From assembly GCA_901538445.1 (NCBI GenBank), contig LR594584.1, positions 248,001 through 312,000 of the forward strand: a stretch of DNA of 64,000 bases, written 5' to 3'. The DNA is from Gemmataceae bacterium. GTDB taxonomy: Bacteria; Planctomycetota; Planctomycetia; Gemmatales; Gemmataceae. Positions 18,329-26,823 of the stretch are shown one piece after another. Below the pieces are notes generated by a model that saw only the letters and a list, made by a program, of their open reading frames with translations, ran no database searches and was not told where the DNA came from. Every line of letters begins with the position of its first letter. Positions within the stretch are counted from its first letter, which is position 1. Made by a program: the position numbers and the translations under genes.

Positions 18329-19825
18329 ATGCGACACCTCCTGTCCGTCCCGGCACTGCTCCTCGCTCTCGCGCTCGGTGTCGCCCAGGAGCCGGCCGCC
18401 GCCAAGCCGAGCGGGGCGGCCCGGCTCGTCGAACAGCTCGGCAGCCCGGACTTCCTCGAGCGCGAGGCCGCCAGCAAGCGCCTCGACGAACTCGGCGCGG
18501 CCGTGGTCGAGGAACTGCGGGCCGGGGCGAAGTCGGACAACCCCGAGACCGCCCGCCGCTCACAGGAGTTGCTCCGCAGGGCCGAGCGGCGGCTCGTCAA
18601 CGACAAGATCCTCGCCCCCTCGCTCGTCCAACTCGACGCAAAGGACCAGCCGCTCGACACCGTTCTCGCGGAGCTGTCGAAGCAGGTGAAGTGCGAGATC
18701 GTGGTCGGCGGCGTGAAGCCCGAGGACCTCGCCTCGAAAAAGGTCACCGTCGCCACGAACGGAAAGGTCGCGTTCTGGGACGCGGTGCTGAAGGTGTGCG
18801 ATGCGGCCGACGCGCAGGTCGCCGGCGTCGGCGGGTACGTCGCCCCCGGCGCAATGCCGTACCTGGGCCGCGCGAAGCCCGGCGTGCGGGTCGCCGCCGA
18901 CCGCAACCGGGCCGTCGTGCTGGAGGCCCGCGACGGCGCGCCGAAGCGGCCGTTCGCCGTGAGCGGGGCGGTGCTGGTCGAGGCGGTCCCGTTCCCGAAG
19001 AACGTGCTGCCGCTCTCGACCCCGCACCCGACCGCACTGCTCCAGGCGTGGCCCGAGCCGCGGCTCCAGTGGGAAGGGACCACCGCGATCAAGGTGACGC
19101 GGGCGACCGACGCGGCCGGCGGGAAGCTCGCCCCGGAGTTCACCCCGGTGCCGACCGGCGACGTGCGCGCGGCCGGCACCGGCACCGTGCTGATCCGCAA
19201 CGCCGACGGCTCGGTCACCGTGGTCCGCGACACCGGTTCGGCGTTCGAGCTGCCCGGTGGGTTCCGGCCGAACGTGCGGCAGGCGGTGGTGCGGTTCAAA
19301 CAGCCCGAGAAGCCGGCGGCCGCCGCGAAGGAGCTGGGCGCGTCGCTGTACGCGACCGTTCGCACCGGGGTCGAGCCGCTGTGCGAGGTCCGCGGCCTGG
19401 AGGCCGGCAAGACCGCGACCGGGACCGGGGCGGGCGGCACCGAGGTCTCGGTGACCTACTCGACCGACGTCCGCGGCCGGACGGTGGCGAGCGTCCGCCT
19501 TGCGTACGACATGAAGGCGGTGCGGGCCGCGACCGTGGACGACGACCTCCCCGGCGCGAAGGGCGGCCCCGGGTCGGGGAACCACACGGTGTACGGGCTC
19601 CGCGTCACCGACGCCGCCGGGAAGCCGTACACACTCGGGCTCAGCAGCGGGGCGAACCAGATCGACCCCGACGCGAAGCGGCAGGTGTTCCGGCTGGAGG
19701 TCGAGTTGCACCGCGAGAAGGAGGGACACGGCCCGCCGGCGGTGGTGTCGTTCTGGGGCACGCAGGCGCGTGCGGTCGAGGTGCCGCTGGTGCTCACCGA
19801 CGTGCCGCTCGTCGGCGGGAAGTGA
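18329..19825 (+). CDS. secreted hypothetical protein with HEAT-like N-terminus
   Basis: The ATG at 18329 begins a signal peptide (MRHLLSVPALLLALALGVAQ). The 498-residue product has a short HEAT-like helical pair (LVEQLGSPDFLEREAASKRLDELG) near residues 30-60. A segment near 95-150 (LDTVLAELSKQVKCEIVVGG, WDAVLKVCDAADAQV) resembles the secretin/STN-type module seen in many planctomycete secreted proteins. The remainder is beta-rich. I do not recognise an enzymatic motif. It is followed by tRNA-Glu 50 bp downstream on the same strand. Function unknown; envelope location is inferred from the signal peptide. Confidence 0.75.
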   Translation: MRHLLSVPALLLALALGVAQEPAAAKPSGAARLVEQLGSPDFLEREAASKRLDELGAAVVEELRAGAKSDNPETARRSQELLRRAERRLVNDKILAPSLVQLDAKDQPLDTVLAELSKQVKCEIVVGGVKPEDLASKKVTVATNGKVAFWDAVLKVCDAADAQVAGVGGYVAPGAMPYLGRAKPGVRVAADRNRAVVLEARDGAPKRPFAVSGAVLVEAVPFPKNVLPLSTPHPTALLQAWPEPRLQWEGTTAIKVTRATDAAGGKLAPEFTPVPTGDVRAAGTGTVLIRNADGSVTVVRDTGSAFELPGGFRPNVRQAVVRFKQPEKPAAAAKELGASLYATVRTGVEPLCEVRGLEAGKTATGTGAGGTEVSVTYSTDVRGRTVASVRLAYDMKAVRAATVDDDLPGAKGGPGSGNHTVYGLRVTDAAGKPYTLGLSSGANQIDPDAKRQVFRLEVELHREKEGHGPPAVVSFWGTQARAVEVPLVLTDVPLVGGK

Positions 19826-19875
19826 CGGAGCGGCCCTTGACGCCGGGGCCGCGCGGCGCTACAAAGATCCGAGAA

Positions 19876-19948
19876 GGCCCTATCGTCTAGTGGTCTAGGA
19901 CGTGGCCCTCTCAAGGCCAAAACCCGGGTTCAAATCCCGGTAGGGTCA
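19876..19948 (+). tRNA. tRNA-Glu (anticodon CTC)
   Basis: The cloverleaf is complete. The acceptor ggcccta pairs with tagggtc (one G-T pair), the D arm starts gtct, and the anticodon stem tggcc/ggcca encloses loop ctctcaa with CTC at 19910-19912. The T arm is ccgggttcaaatcccgg and the discriminator is A at 19948. The 3' CCA is not encoded (CC then TG). Confidence 0.96.
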
Positions 19949-19968
19949 CCTGATCGCCGCGACTTGAG

Positions 19969-20042
19969 AAGACCGGAGCGGACAGAGCAGTTCGGGCGCT
20001 TGCCTCCAGGCAACCCGATCCGCTCTGACCGCTCCGGTCTTT
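19969..20042 (+). terminator. rho-independent terminator after tRNA-Glu
   Basis: aagaccggagcgg...agagc (19969-19988) pairs with gctct...ccgctccggtctttt ending at 20042; the descending arm runs directly into TTTT. It begins 20 bp past the tRNA. The remaining gap to 20251 holds no further gene. Confidence 0.85.
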
Positions 20043-20251
20043 TCGTGGCACCGCATCGGTGCCCGCCACCCGATCCGCGGGCCTGACGCATTTCCCGACA
20101 CCCCGTCGCTCCGCACGTCACAACGCAACGGTAAGTGCTTGACCGGCCGGACCGGCACGGTCACACTGGCACCGGTTGGTTGATCCTTCCCGCCGGTCTT
20201 CGTCGCCCGCCCGCACGCCTTGCCCGCCCTCATCCCGACCCGAGGAGTTTC

Positions 20252-21280
20252 ATGCGCCCTCCCCGTCGCGGCTTCACGCTCATTGAGTTGCTCGTGGTGA
20301 TCGCCATCATCGCCATCCTGATCGGTCTGTTGCTCCCCGCCGTGCAGAAGGTCCGCGAGGCGGCCGCCCGGATGAAGTGCGCCAACAACATGAAGCAGAT
20401 CGGCATCGCGGTCCACGGGTACCACGACGTCGGCGGCGGGCTCCCGCCCGCGAGCGTCGGCAACATCGGGCTCACCATGTGGGCCGTGATCCTGCCGCAC
20501 ATCGAGCAGGGGGCCATCGCCAGCAAGCTGAACATGGACGCGGCCGGCGCGTCCGACGGCTGCACCGACAGCGGCCACATCGACGCCGCGACCTCGGCGG
20601 CCTGCGCCGCCAACTTCACCGCCCTCAAGGACACGTCGATCGCGATCTACGGGTGCCCGACCCGCCGCACGGGACCGGTGAAGAACGCCAACGGCCGCCC
20701 CGTGAGCGACTACGCGATCGTCATCGCCGGCCCCGAGCGGTGGGAGTTCTGGAAGAACCCCGGCACCCAGAAGCAGGCGCTGCGGGTCGCGGTCGTCCCG
20801 GGCGACACGAACCTGGTCGGGATCCCGAACGGGGGCGTCACGGGCGCGCCGTACCCGCTCCAGAGCCCGAACGCCGGGTGGCGGCCCCGCGACTCGTTCG
20901 CCCGGATCACCGACGGCACCAGCAGCACCGCGATCGTCGCGGAGAAGCACATCACGCAGAACTTCGTGGGCAAGTGCTGCCGGAACGACCACGGGCCGAA
21001 CGGCCGCGACGGGTACATCTACTGGAACCGCGGGAACGGCCCGAACGCCTACGGCGAGTACTGGGTCGCGGGGTCCGTCGAGCAGGGGATCGCCCGGAAC
21101 GCGCTGGAGGGCGAGGGGCTCGCCGTGAGCGCCGCCCCGGCCATTGGGAGCTGGCACCCGGGGGTGTGCAACTTCCTGTTCGCCGACGGCTCGGTCCACG
21201 CCGTCAGCGTCAGCATCAGCCAGCCGATGCTCACGGCGCTCGGCGGCGCCAACGACGGCACCGTCGTCACCCTTCCTTGA
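20252..21280 (+). CDS. DUF1559 prepilin-like protein
   Basis: The ATG at 20252, preceded by gaggag, starts a 342-residue protein with a type IV prepilin-like N-terminus ([20 protein letters not shown]) and the conserved tail [22 protein letters not shown] (split here). The C-terminal [13 protein letters not shown] block is the second DUF1559 hallmark. Planctomycetes carry dozens of these surface or envelope proteins; the prepilin peptidase site (G|FTLIE) suggests processing like pseudopilins. It is followed 13 bp later by a small lipoprotein gene, the same arrangement as at 45.16-46.73 kb, so the pair likely acts together. The exact role is unknown. Confidence 0.95.
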   Translation: MRPPRRGFTLIELLVVIAIIAILIGLLLPAVQKVREAAARMKCANNMKQIGIAVHGYHDVGGGLPPASVGNIGLTMWAVILPHIEQGAIASKLNMDAAGASDGCTDSGHIDAATSAACAANFTALKDTSIAIYGCPTRRTGPVKNANGRPVSDYAIVIAGPERWEFWKNPGTQKQALRVAVVPGDTNLVGIPNGGVTGAPYPLQSPNAGWRPRDSFARITDGTSSTAIVAEKHITQNFVGKCCRNDHGPNGRDGYIYWNRGNGPNAYGEYWVAGSVEQGIARNALEGEGLAVSAAPAIGSWHPGVCNFLFADGSVHAVSVSISQPMLTALGGANDGTVVTLP

Positions 21281-21293
21281 ACCGGGGGCCGAG

Positions 21294-21710
21294 ATGACGC
21301 ACCTGTACCGCCCCCGCGCCGCACTCGCCGCGTGCTCGCTCCTGGTCGCCCTCGCCGGTTGCTCGCGGGCCGTCCACCCCGTGAAGGGGACCGTGCGGTT
21401 CAAGGACGGCACCCCGCTCACCGTCGGGCGGGTCGTGGTCGATTCGGACGACGGGAAGTCGGGCTCGTGGGGCGCGATCCGCCCCGACGGCTCGTTCGAG
21501 ATGGGGACGCTGGCCCCGAACGACGGCGTGCCCGCGGGAACGTACCGCGTGTACCTCACGAACACGACGACGCCCCCGCCCGCCGACCTGAGCGTGCCGT
21601 TCACGCCCCGGCCGCTCGTGAACACGAGGTTCAACGACAAGGAGACCTCGGGCCTCGCGTTCGAGGTGCCGAAGGAGACGACGTGGGAGATCGTCGTCGA
21701 GAAGCCGTGA
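21294..21710 (+). CDS. small lipoprotein with transthyretin/carboxypeptidase-regulatory-like fold
   Basis: The ATG at 21294 gives 138 residues with a lipoprotein signal peptide ending in LVALAGC (lipobox LAGC). The mature part reads VHPVKGTVRFKDGTPLTVGRVVV and PAGTYRVYLTNTT, the beta-sandwich pattern of carboxypeptidase regulatory-like domains common in planctomycete lipoproteins. It lies 13 bp downstream of the DUF1559 gene and is probably co-transcribed. Envelope-anchored partner of the DUF1559 protein is an inference. Confidence 0.88.
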   Translation: MTHLYRPRAALAACSLLVALAGCSRAVHPVKGTVRFKDGTPLTVGRVVVDSDDGKSGSWGAIRPDGSFEMGTLAPNDGVPAGTYRVYLTNTTTPPPADLSVPFTPRPLVNTRFNDKETSGLAFEVPKETTWEIVVEKP

Positions 21711-21834
21711 CCGCCGCGGGCCGCCCGCCGGCGGCGCGCGGGTGAATCGCACCTCCGCCCGTTCGCATCTCGGAAGCCGCCGGGCTATAATCCCGGCACC
21801 GCTGCCCGCCACCTCACCCACCGGAGTTCACGCC

Positions 21835-22770
21835 ATGCGATCACGCACCGGCCCCGCCCTGCTCTTCGCCGCCGCACTCGGCGGGGCCGTCGCCCTGTCC
21901 GGGCCGCCCCAGTGGGCCGCCGGCCAAGAGAAGAAGGACGAGCCGAAGCCCCCGGCGGGCAAGGTCGATCCCGCGAAGCAGAAGGCGGCCGCGGTCGCCA
22001 CGCTCAAGAAGGCCAACCTCGACAGGGCCGCCGTCGTCGAGACCGAGCACTTCCTGATCGCGAGTTCGTGGCCCGAGGAGAAGGCCCGGGCGCTCGGCGC
22101 GGTGCTGGAGAAGATCGTCCCGGTCGCCCGCAAGGCGCTCCAGTTCGAGGAGAAGGACGAGGCGTGGCGCGGCAAGCTGACCGTGTTCGTGCTGCCCGAG
22201 ACCCGCGAGTTCAAGTCGTTCGTGCGGGGCGTCGTCCAGCGCGACCCCGCGGGCGTGTACACCGACGTCCGGGCGGACGACCCGTTCGTCGTGGACCCGG
22301 TCGATACGCCCGCGAAGGCGACCGACGCGGAGCAGTACGCCGCCGTGGCCGCGAACGTCGCCAACGCCTACCTCCGCTCCCGCGGCAGCACCGCGAGCCT
22401 CCCGGACTGGGTGCTCAACGGGTTCGGCCGGGTCACGGCGGCGCGCGCCGCGGGCACGGGCTCGGCGGCGTACACGAAGTACCGCACGGCGGCCCGGCTC
22501 GCGGTCCTCGGCCCCAAGGGCGGCAAGCCCGCGGCCCTCGGCGAGTTGTGGGGCGACACCAAGCCGGCCAACGGCGACGTGCTCGCGGCGAGCCTCGTCG
22601 AGTACATGGCCTACGGCCCCGGCGCGGAGAACTTCGTGAAGCTGGTGTTCGCGTACCGGCCGAACGAGAACGGCGACTCGCCCGCGACCCCGCAGGCGCT
22701 GGAGGCCGCCGGGTGGAAGGACACCGCGGCTCTGGAAGCGGCGTGGCGGAAGTGGGCCGCGGGAAAGTGA
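21835..22770 (+). CDS. secreted protein with peptidase-MA-like C-terminus lacking HExxH
   Basis: The ATG at 21835 starts a 311-residue protein with a signal peptide (to about residue 30, AAGQ). The body has VETEHFLIASSWPEEKARALGAVLEKI, then AAVAANVANAYLRSRG and LPDWVLNGFGRVTAARAAG, and ends FVKLVFAYRPNENGDS... This order of blocks resembles gluzincin (peptidase MA-like) domains, but the helix that should carry HExxH reads VAANVANAYL and the usual W-x-x-E-G segment is WVLNGFG. I therefore infer a non-catalytic relative. It is a stand-alone gene followed by a 34-bp-arm inverted repeat. Confidence 0.7.
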   Translation: MRSRTGPALLFAAALGGAVALSGPPQWAAGQEKKDEPKPPAGKVDPAKQKAAAVATLKKANLDRAAVVETEHFLIASSWPEEKARALGAVLEKIVPVARKALQFEEKDEAWRGKLTVFVLPETREFKSFVRGVVQRDPAGVYTDVRADDPFVVDPVDTPAKATDAEQYAAVAANVANAYLRSRGSTASLPDWVLNGFGRVTAARAAGTGSAAYTKYRTAARLAVLGPKGGKPAALGELWGDTKPANGDVLAASLVEYMAYGPGAENFVKLVFAYRPNENGDSPATPQALEAAGWKDTAALEAAWRKWAAGK

Positions 22771-22777
22771 GCGGGGG

Positions 22778-22852
22778 TGAACGGGTGAGCGGGTGAAGGG
22801 GTGACGAAGACAACACCGGTCTTCGTCACCCCTTCACCCGCTCACCCGTTCA
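22778..22852. terminator. 34-bp perfect inverted repeat between convergent genes
   Basis: Perfect arms tgaacgggtgagcgggtgaa... (22778-22811) and the complement (22819-22852) surround a 7-base loop; the convergent sixA-like gene ends at 22858. The ascending arm is a run of related gggtga units. It is likely a bidirectional terminator. Confidence 0.8.
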
Positions 22853-22857
22853 ATTGA

Positions 22858-23370
22858 TCAGCACCACTCGGGCGTGACGAGCCACTCGAGGACGCCGCAC
22901 CCGCGGGCGAGGTCGCCCTTGAGGTGGACGCACGCGGCCCCGCCCTTCGCGAACCGGACCGTTCCCGTGGCCGCGCCCACGATCCACTCCAGGTACGCGC
23001 CAAGGTCCGGCATGTGGCCGACGGCGGCGACCGCCTTCTCCCCGCGGGACGGGAGCCGGGGGCCGGCCGCCGGCAGGTCCGCGAGGCGGGCCGTGAGCTT
23101 CGCGGCCCGCAGGCTCCCGATCGCCAGTTCGTCGCACGTCACCGGCCGGGTGCCCGGGTGCCAGACCGAGAGTAGTTCCGCCGCGGTCTGGTGCGCCCGG
23201 ACGAGCGGGCTGGCGGCGACCGTGTCGATCACGACCCCGCGGCGGGCGAACGCGGCGGCCAGGGCCCGGGACTGCTCGGCCCCCTTCGCGGTCAGCGGGC
23301 GGTCGAAGTCGCGCGTGAGGGTGCCCCCGAGGGGCTCCGCTTCCGCGTGACGGATCAGGTACAGCCACAT
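22858..23370 (-). CDS. sixA: SixA-like phosphohistidine phosphatase (histidine phosphatase family)
   Basis: The ATG at 23370 gives 170 residues starting MWLYLIRHAEAEP, the RHG catalytic motif (R7-H8) of the histidine phosphatase superfamily. Further blocks are RPLTAKGAEQSRALAAAF, VAASPLVRAHQTA, and VGHMPDLGAYLEWI, which supplies the second catalytic histidine. Length and motif spacing fit SixA, which removes phosphate from phosphohistidine domains. The longer upstream frame lacks family similarity. It is divergent from typA (278-bp gap) and convergent with the preceding secreted-protein gene. The substrate in this organism is not shown. Confidence 0.9.
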   Translation of the reverse strand: MWLYLIRHAEAEPLGGTLTRDFDRPLTAKGAEQSRALAAAFARRGVVIDTVAASPLVRAHQTAAELLSVWHPGTRPVTCDELAIGSLRAAKLTARLADLPAAGPRLPSRGEKAVAAVGHMPDLGAYLEWIVGAATGTVRFAKGGAACVHLKGDLARGCGVLEWLVTPEWC

Positions 23371-23648
23371 GGTTCGTTCCCGCGGGCGAGGTGTGGGATC
23401 GAGTATCGGTCGGGCGATCGGGGGCACGTCAGGACCAGCCCGGTCCCCACACCGGTCCTTCATTTTTGTCCGGCGGCCCGTATTCGCGGCCCGGGTGCCC
23501 TTCCGGTTCCGGACCCCAAGTTCTAGATTAGAAGAAGCGCTTGCCCCCTCCACGAAATTGGCGGGGGCTTTCGCGCTTTGCGTCCCGCCCCGTGGGTGGG
23601 GCGCAACCCTCTCCGGGGGCAGTCCCGAGGACCATTGCGAAGCGATCC

Positions 23649-25478
23649 ATGAAGCGGAACGATATTCGGAACGTCGCCGTCATCGCGCACGTCGACCACG
23701 GCAAGACCACCCTCGTGGACCAGATGCTCCGCCAGTCGGGCCTGTTCCGGTCGGAGGAACTCGACAAGCTCGTCGGGGGCCAGCACGGCCTCATCATGGA
23801 CTCCAACGACCAGGAGCGCGAGCGCGGCATCACGATCCTCGCCAAGAACTGCGGCATCCGCATCGGCGACGTGAAGGTGAACCTCATCGACACCCCGGGC
23901 CACGCCGACTTCGGCGGCGAGGTCGAGCGGATCCTCAAGATGGCCGACGGGGCGTTCGTCCTCGTGGACTCGGCCGAGGGGCCGCTCCCGCAGACCCGGT
24001 TCGTTCTCCGCAAGGCGTTCGCCGCCGGGCTCAAGCCCATCGTCATCATCAACAAGATCGACCGCCCCGACGCCCGGATCGACGACGTCCACTCGTTCAT
24101 GTTCGACCTGTTCATCGAACTCGGCGCGGACGACGAAACGGCCAACTTCCCGATCATCTACGCCAGCGGCCGCAACGGCGTCGCGACCACCGACATGAAG
24201 GTCGAGCCCAAGGACCTGCGGCCGCTGTTCGACGCCATCCTGGAGAAGGTGCCGGCCCCGGACGTGGACGAGACCGCCCCGCTGCAGATGCAGGTCGCCG
24301 CCCTGCAGTACAGCGAGTTCGTCGGCAAGATCGCCATCGGCAAGGTGTACGCCGGGAAGATCAAGAAGAACCAGAAGGTCACCGTGGTCCGCCAGACCGA
24401 CGGCACCACGTTCCCTGACGTCGTCGTGCAGCTCCGCGAGTTCGACCGCCTCGCCCAGCGCGAGGTCGACGAGATCCGCGCCGGAGACATCTGCGCCGTG
24501 GTCGGGCTCGACGACGCCGAGATCGGCGACACCATCTGCGACTTCGAGAAGCCCGCGGCCCTGCCCCCGCTCACCATCGACGAGCCGACCCTCGACATGG
24601 TGTTCAAGGTGAACGACTCGCCGTTCGCCGGGCAGGACGGCAAGCCGATGACGAGCCGGGAGCTGCGAGACCGGCTCAACAAGGAGCTGCACCACAACGT
24701 CGCCCTCCGGGTGCGGCCCGGCGAGCGCGAGAGCGAGTTCTTCGTGTCCGGCCGCGGGCTGCTGCACCTCGGCGTGCTGCTCGAGACGATCCGCCGCGAG
24801 GGCGGCGAGGTCGCCGTGGGCAAGCCCAAGGTCATCATGAAGGAGATCAACGGCACCAAGCACGAGCCGTTCGAGCACCTCGTGGTCGAGGTGCCGACCG
24901 AGCACCACAGCTCCGTGATCCGCCTCGTGCTGGAGCGGCAGGGCGACTTCCAGAAGATGGAGAACCACGGGACCACGACCCAACTGGAGTTCTACATCCC
25001 GGCCCGCGGGCTCATCGGGCTCCGGACCCAGGTGCTGACCGCGACGCAGGGCACGGCGATCATGCACCACAACTTCCACGAGTACCGGCCCGCCAAGGCC
25101 GCGATGCCGGGCCGCGCCAACGGCGTGTACATCTCCAAGGAAACCGGCAAGGTGACCGCGTACGCGACCGAGGACCTGAGCGGCGTGCTGTTCGTGTCCC
25201 CGCCCGACGCGGTGTACGAGGGGCAGATCGTCGGCGAGCAGCCCCGCGACAACGACATGGTCGTGAACTGCACCAAGATGAAGCCGCTGACCAACATGCG
25301 GGCGTCCGGCAGCGACAAGGCCGCGGTCCTGAAGCCGCCGCGCCAGTACTCGCTCGAAGGGGCGCTGGAGTACATCGAGGACGACGAACTCGTGGAGATC
25401 ACCCCCACGTCGGTCCGGATGCGGAAGATGTACCTGAAGGAGAGCGACCGCAAGAAGCTCGGCCGCTCGAAGGGGTGA
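23649..25478 (+). CDS. typA: ribosome-associated GTPase TypA/BipA
   Basis: The ATG at 23649 gives 609 residues, the usual TypA length. G1 is AHVDHGKT (13-20), followed by DSNDQERERGITILAK (switch I), DTPGHADFGGEVER (G3) and NKIDRPDA (G4). The EF-G-like domains and the family-specific C-terminus (PARGLIGLRTQVLTATQGTA, TNMRASGSDKA) are complete. TypA is a translational GTPase acting on the ribosome, important for 50S assembly and stress or low-temperature growth. Monocistronic here, with a hairpin at 25629 as the likely terminator. Confidence 0.97.
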   Translation: MKRNDIRNVAVIAHVDHGKTTLVDQMLRQSGLFRSEELDKLVGGQHGLIMDSNDQERERGITILAKNCGIRIGDVKVNLIDTPGHADFGGEVERILKMADGAFVLVDSAEGPLPQTRFVLRKAFAAGLKPIVIINKIDRPDARIDDVHSFMFDLFIELGADDETANFPIIYASGRNGVATTDMKVEPKDLRPLFDAILEKVPAPDVDETAPLQMQVAALQYSEFVGKIAIGKVYAGKIKKNQKVTVVRQTDGTTFPDVVVQLREFDRLAQREVDEIRAGDICAVVGLDDAEIGDTICDFEKPAALPPLTIDEPTLDMVFKVNDSPFAGQDGKPMTSRELRDRLNKELHHNVALRVRPGERESEFFVSGRGLLHLGVLLETIRREGGEVAVGKPKVIMKEINGTKHEPFEHLVVEVPTEHHSSVIRLVLERQGDFQKMENHGTTTQLEFYIPARGLIGLRTQVLTATQGTAIMHHNFHEYRPAKAAMPGRANGVYISKETGKVTAYATEDLSGVLFVSPPDAVYEGQIVGEQPRDNDMVVNCTKMKPLTNMRASGSDKAAVLKPPRQYSLEGALEYIEDDELVEITPTSVRMRKMYLKESDRKKLGRSKG

Positions 25479-25508
25479 CGACGCACCGCAAGTCGGGTTG
25501 CTGGATTC

Positions 25509-25580
25509 CTGTAGCCGGCCTCTGTGAGGCCGGTGCCTGGGGGACTCCCCGAGGCCCGGCCTCACAGAGGCCGGCTACAG
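25509..25580. repeat. inverted repeat of the ctgtagccggcctctgtgag type
   Basis: CTGTAGCCGGCCTCTGTGAG... and its complement form 25-bp arms around a 22-bp loop, 30 bp past typA. A related, diverged copy is at 51632-51704, indicating a dispersed palindromic (REP-like) family. Confidence 0.75.
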
Positions 25581-25628
25581 AACAGCCACGAACCAATCGA
25601 ACATGGTATCGGATTCTCGCCGCGAAGC

Positions 25629-25660
25629 GAACGGCCGGGCCACACGTGGCCCGGCCGTTC
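25629..25660. terminator. perfect GC hairpin between typA and a small convergent gene
   Basis: gaacggccgggccac and its complement form a 15-bp stem with a tiny loop, followed on the plus strand by tcgtt. It lies between convergent typA and the small gene ending at 25680. Confidence 0.7.
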
Positions 25661-25679
25661 TCGTTGGCCCCGCACGCGG

Positions 25680-25883
25680 CTAGCGCCCCGGCCGCCCGAG
25701 GTGCCGCAGGTTGACGGTGACGCCCAGGGACTTCGGGCGGAGCAACTGGACCGGGATGACCGCCTCGAACTGCTCGTTCCCGACCGTGACCACGCAGACG
25801 ACGGCGTCGTCCATGCCCGTCCGCTTCACCCGGACCGCCGCACCCTTCACGAGCGCCACGTCCTGCCCTTCCGTCAGCTCCAT
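25680..25883 (-). CDS. small hypothetical protein (67 aa)
   Basis: I place the start at the ATG at 25883 (MELTEGQDVALVKGAAVRVKR) because the frame before it looks random. The product is beta-rich (VCVVTVGNEQFEAVIPVQLLRPKSLG) and could form a small SH3- or KOW-like barrel. No signal peptide, no cysteine cluster. I do not recognise a family. Confidence 0.5.
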   Translation of the reverse strand: MELTEGQDVALVKGAAVRVKRTGMDDAVVCVVTVGNEQFEAVIPVQLLRPKSLGVTVNLRHLGRPGR

Positions 25884-26034
25884 GCCGGCCTCCCTGCCAG
25901 AGATGCGGGCGAGCCGTGGTCTATAGTCCCTCGCATGGCGGCAGAAAAGAGAAAACAAGGTACAGTCAGCAGATTGCCGAACCGGAGTGTCCGCTTGTCG
26001 GACAAGGTGGCGACTCGGAGTGCGGGCGGCCCGG

Positions 26035-26256
26035 TCACGCGAGCGGGACGACGGCTGTGGTGGCGAGCGACTGGAGGAGACGGGAAAGGTACTCGCGGAC
26101 CTCCAACTACATCCGATCGACCTCGGACAGATATCCCGTGGACGACAGCCGGTGATTGGCCGGGTTCCTTTCCACCCGCCGGAGGTGAACCAACTGAAGT
26201 TGGAACCGCCGGATGCGGCCCAGTGTCGCGTGGAATTCGGTGTCGGCGGCGGTCAT
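26035..26256 (-). pseudogene. small ORF interrupted by an in-frame TAG
   Basis: From the ATG at 26256 a 49-codon frame reads MTAADTEFHATLGRIRRFQL... to DRM, where a TAG (26107-26109) stops it. The same frame then continues LEVREYLSRLLQSLA to a second stop at 26035. The helical, charged character is continuous across the TAG, so either the gene carries a nonsense mutation or only the 49-residue form is made. I have a weak recollection of similar small planctomycete proteins, not verified. No other gene is seen in the 25884-26283 gap. Confidence 0.4.
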
Positions 26257-26283
26257 GGTGCCCCCGAAAGAGCCGCATCCGAA

Positions 26284-26742
26284 TCAAGGTGCGTGAGCGT
26301 CTCTCGGCGTCCCTCGCGACAACTTCTCAACGATGCTCAGCAAGTCGCGCGTTCCCATCCCGATTGATTCTGCCAGCGCCTCAGGGAGTCGCGATGCGAC
26401 CCAAACAGTCTCGACCGGAAGAGAGAACACGTACCAATTTACGACCCTGTCGCCGACGCTGACCCGCAAATCATCAAAGGCGGAATCAAACTCGTTCGGA
26501 ATCAGTTCGACGGCCGTCGAGGAGAACAACACCGACGCTCGAAGTTTGACGCGGGCGGTGCGAACGTCATCAGCCGCGATCTTCTGTCCGGGTCGCAGCG
26601 GCACGAAGCCGTCCAAGATCACACGGTCTGGAGTGTGGACGTTACCCACGATCATGATTCGGCCGTACCGGTGCCCTGCGGCTTCCGCGAAGAGTTCGTA
26701 TGGAATTGCCAGAGCCACCGCCAGCACGCACGCCGCGACCAT
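26284..26742 (-). CDS. stand-alone POTRA-domain exported protein
   Basis: The start is set by a full AGGAGG six bases upstream of the ATG at 26742, giving MVAACVLAVALAIPYELFAEAAG, a clean signal peptide; the GTG at 26814 and ATGs at 26766 and 26748 are less favoured. Residues about 25-90 of the 152-residue product read YGRIMIVGNVHTPDRVIL, LRPGQKIAADDVRTARVKL and VLF, the strand-helix-helix-strand pattern of a POTRA domain as found at the N-terminus of BamA/TamA/FtsQ-type proteins. No barrel follows. The gene lies 82 bp downstream of the peptidase-Omp85 fusion, which has a barrel but no POTRA. I infer that the two act as a split Omp85 system. Confidence 0.75.
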   Translation of the reverse strand: MVAACVLAVALAIPYELFAEAAGHRYGRIMIVGNVHTPDRVILDGFVPLRPGQKIAADDVRTARVKLRASVLFSSTAVELIPNEFDSAFDDLRVSVGDRVVNWYVFSLPVETVWVASRLPEALAESIGMGTRDLLSIVEKLSRGTPRDAHAP

Positions 26743-26823
26743 GATCATCCTCCTTGACGAGCCCATTTCGGGCGGCCGAGAAGGACCACGATACTCGAAT
26801 AGCTCGCAACTCACCAGTCGTGG

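Noticed and set aside
20128-20165. Promoter with cttgacc for the DUF1559 gene
   Set aside because: The -10 candidate (cacact) is too weak to claim.
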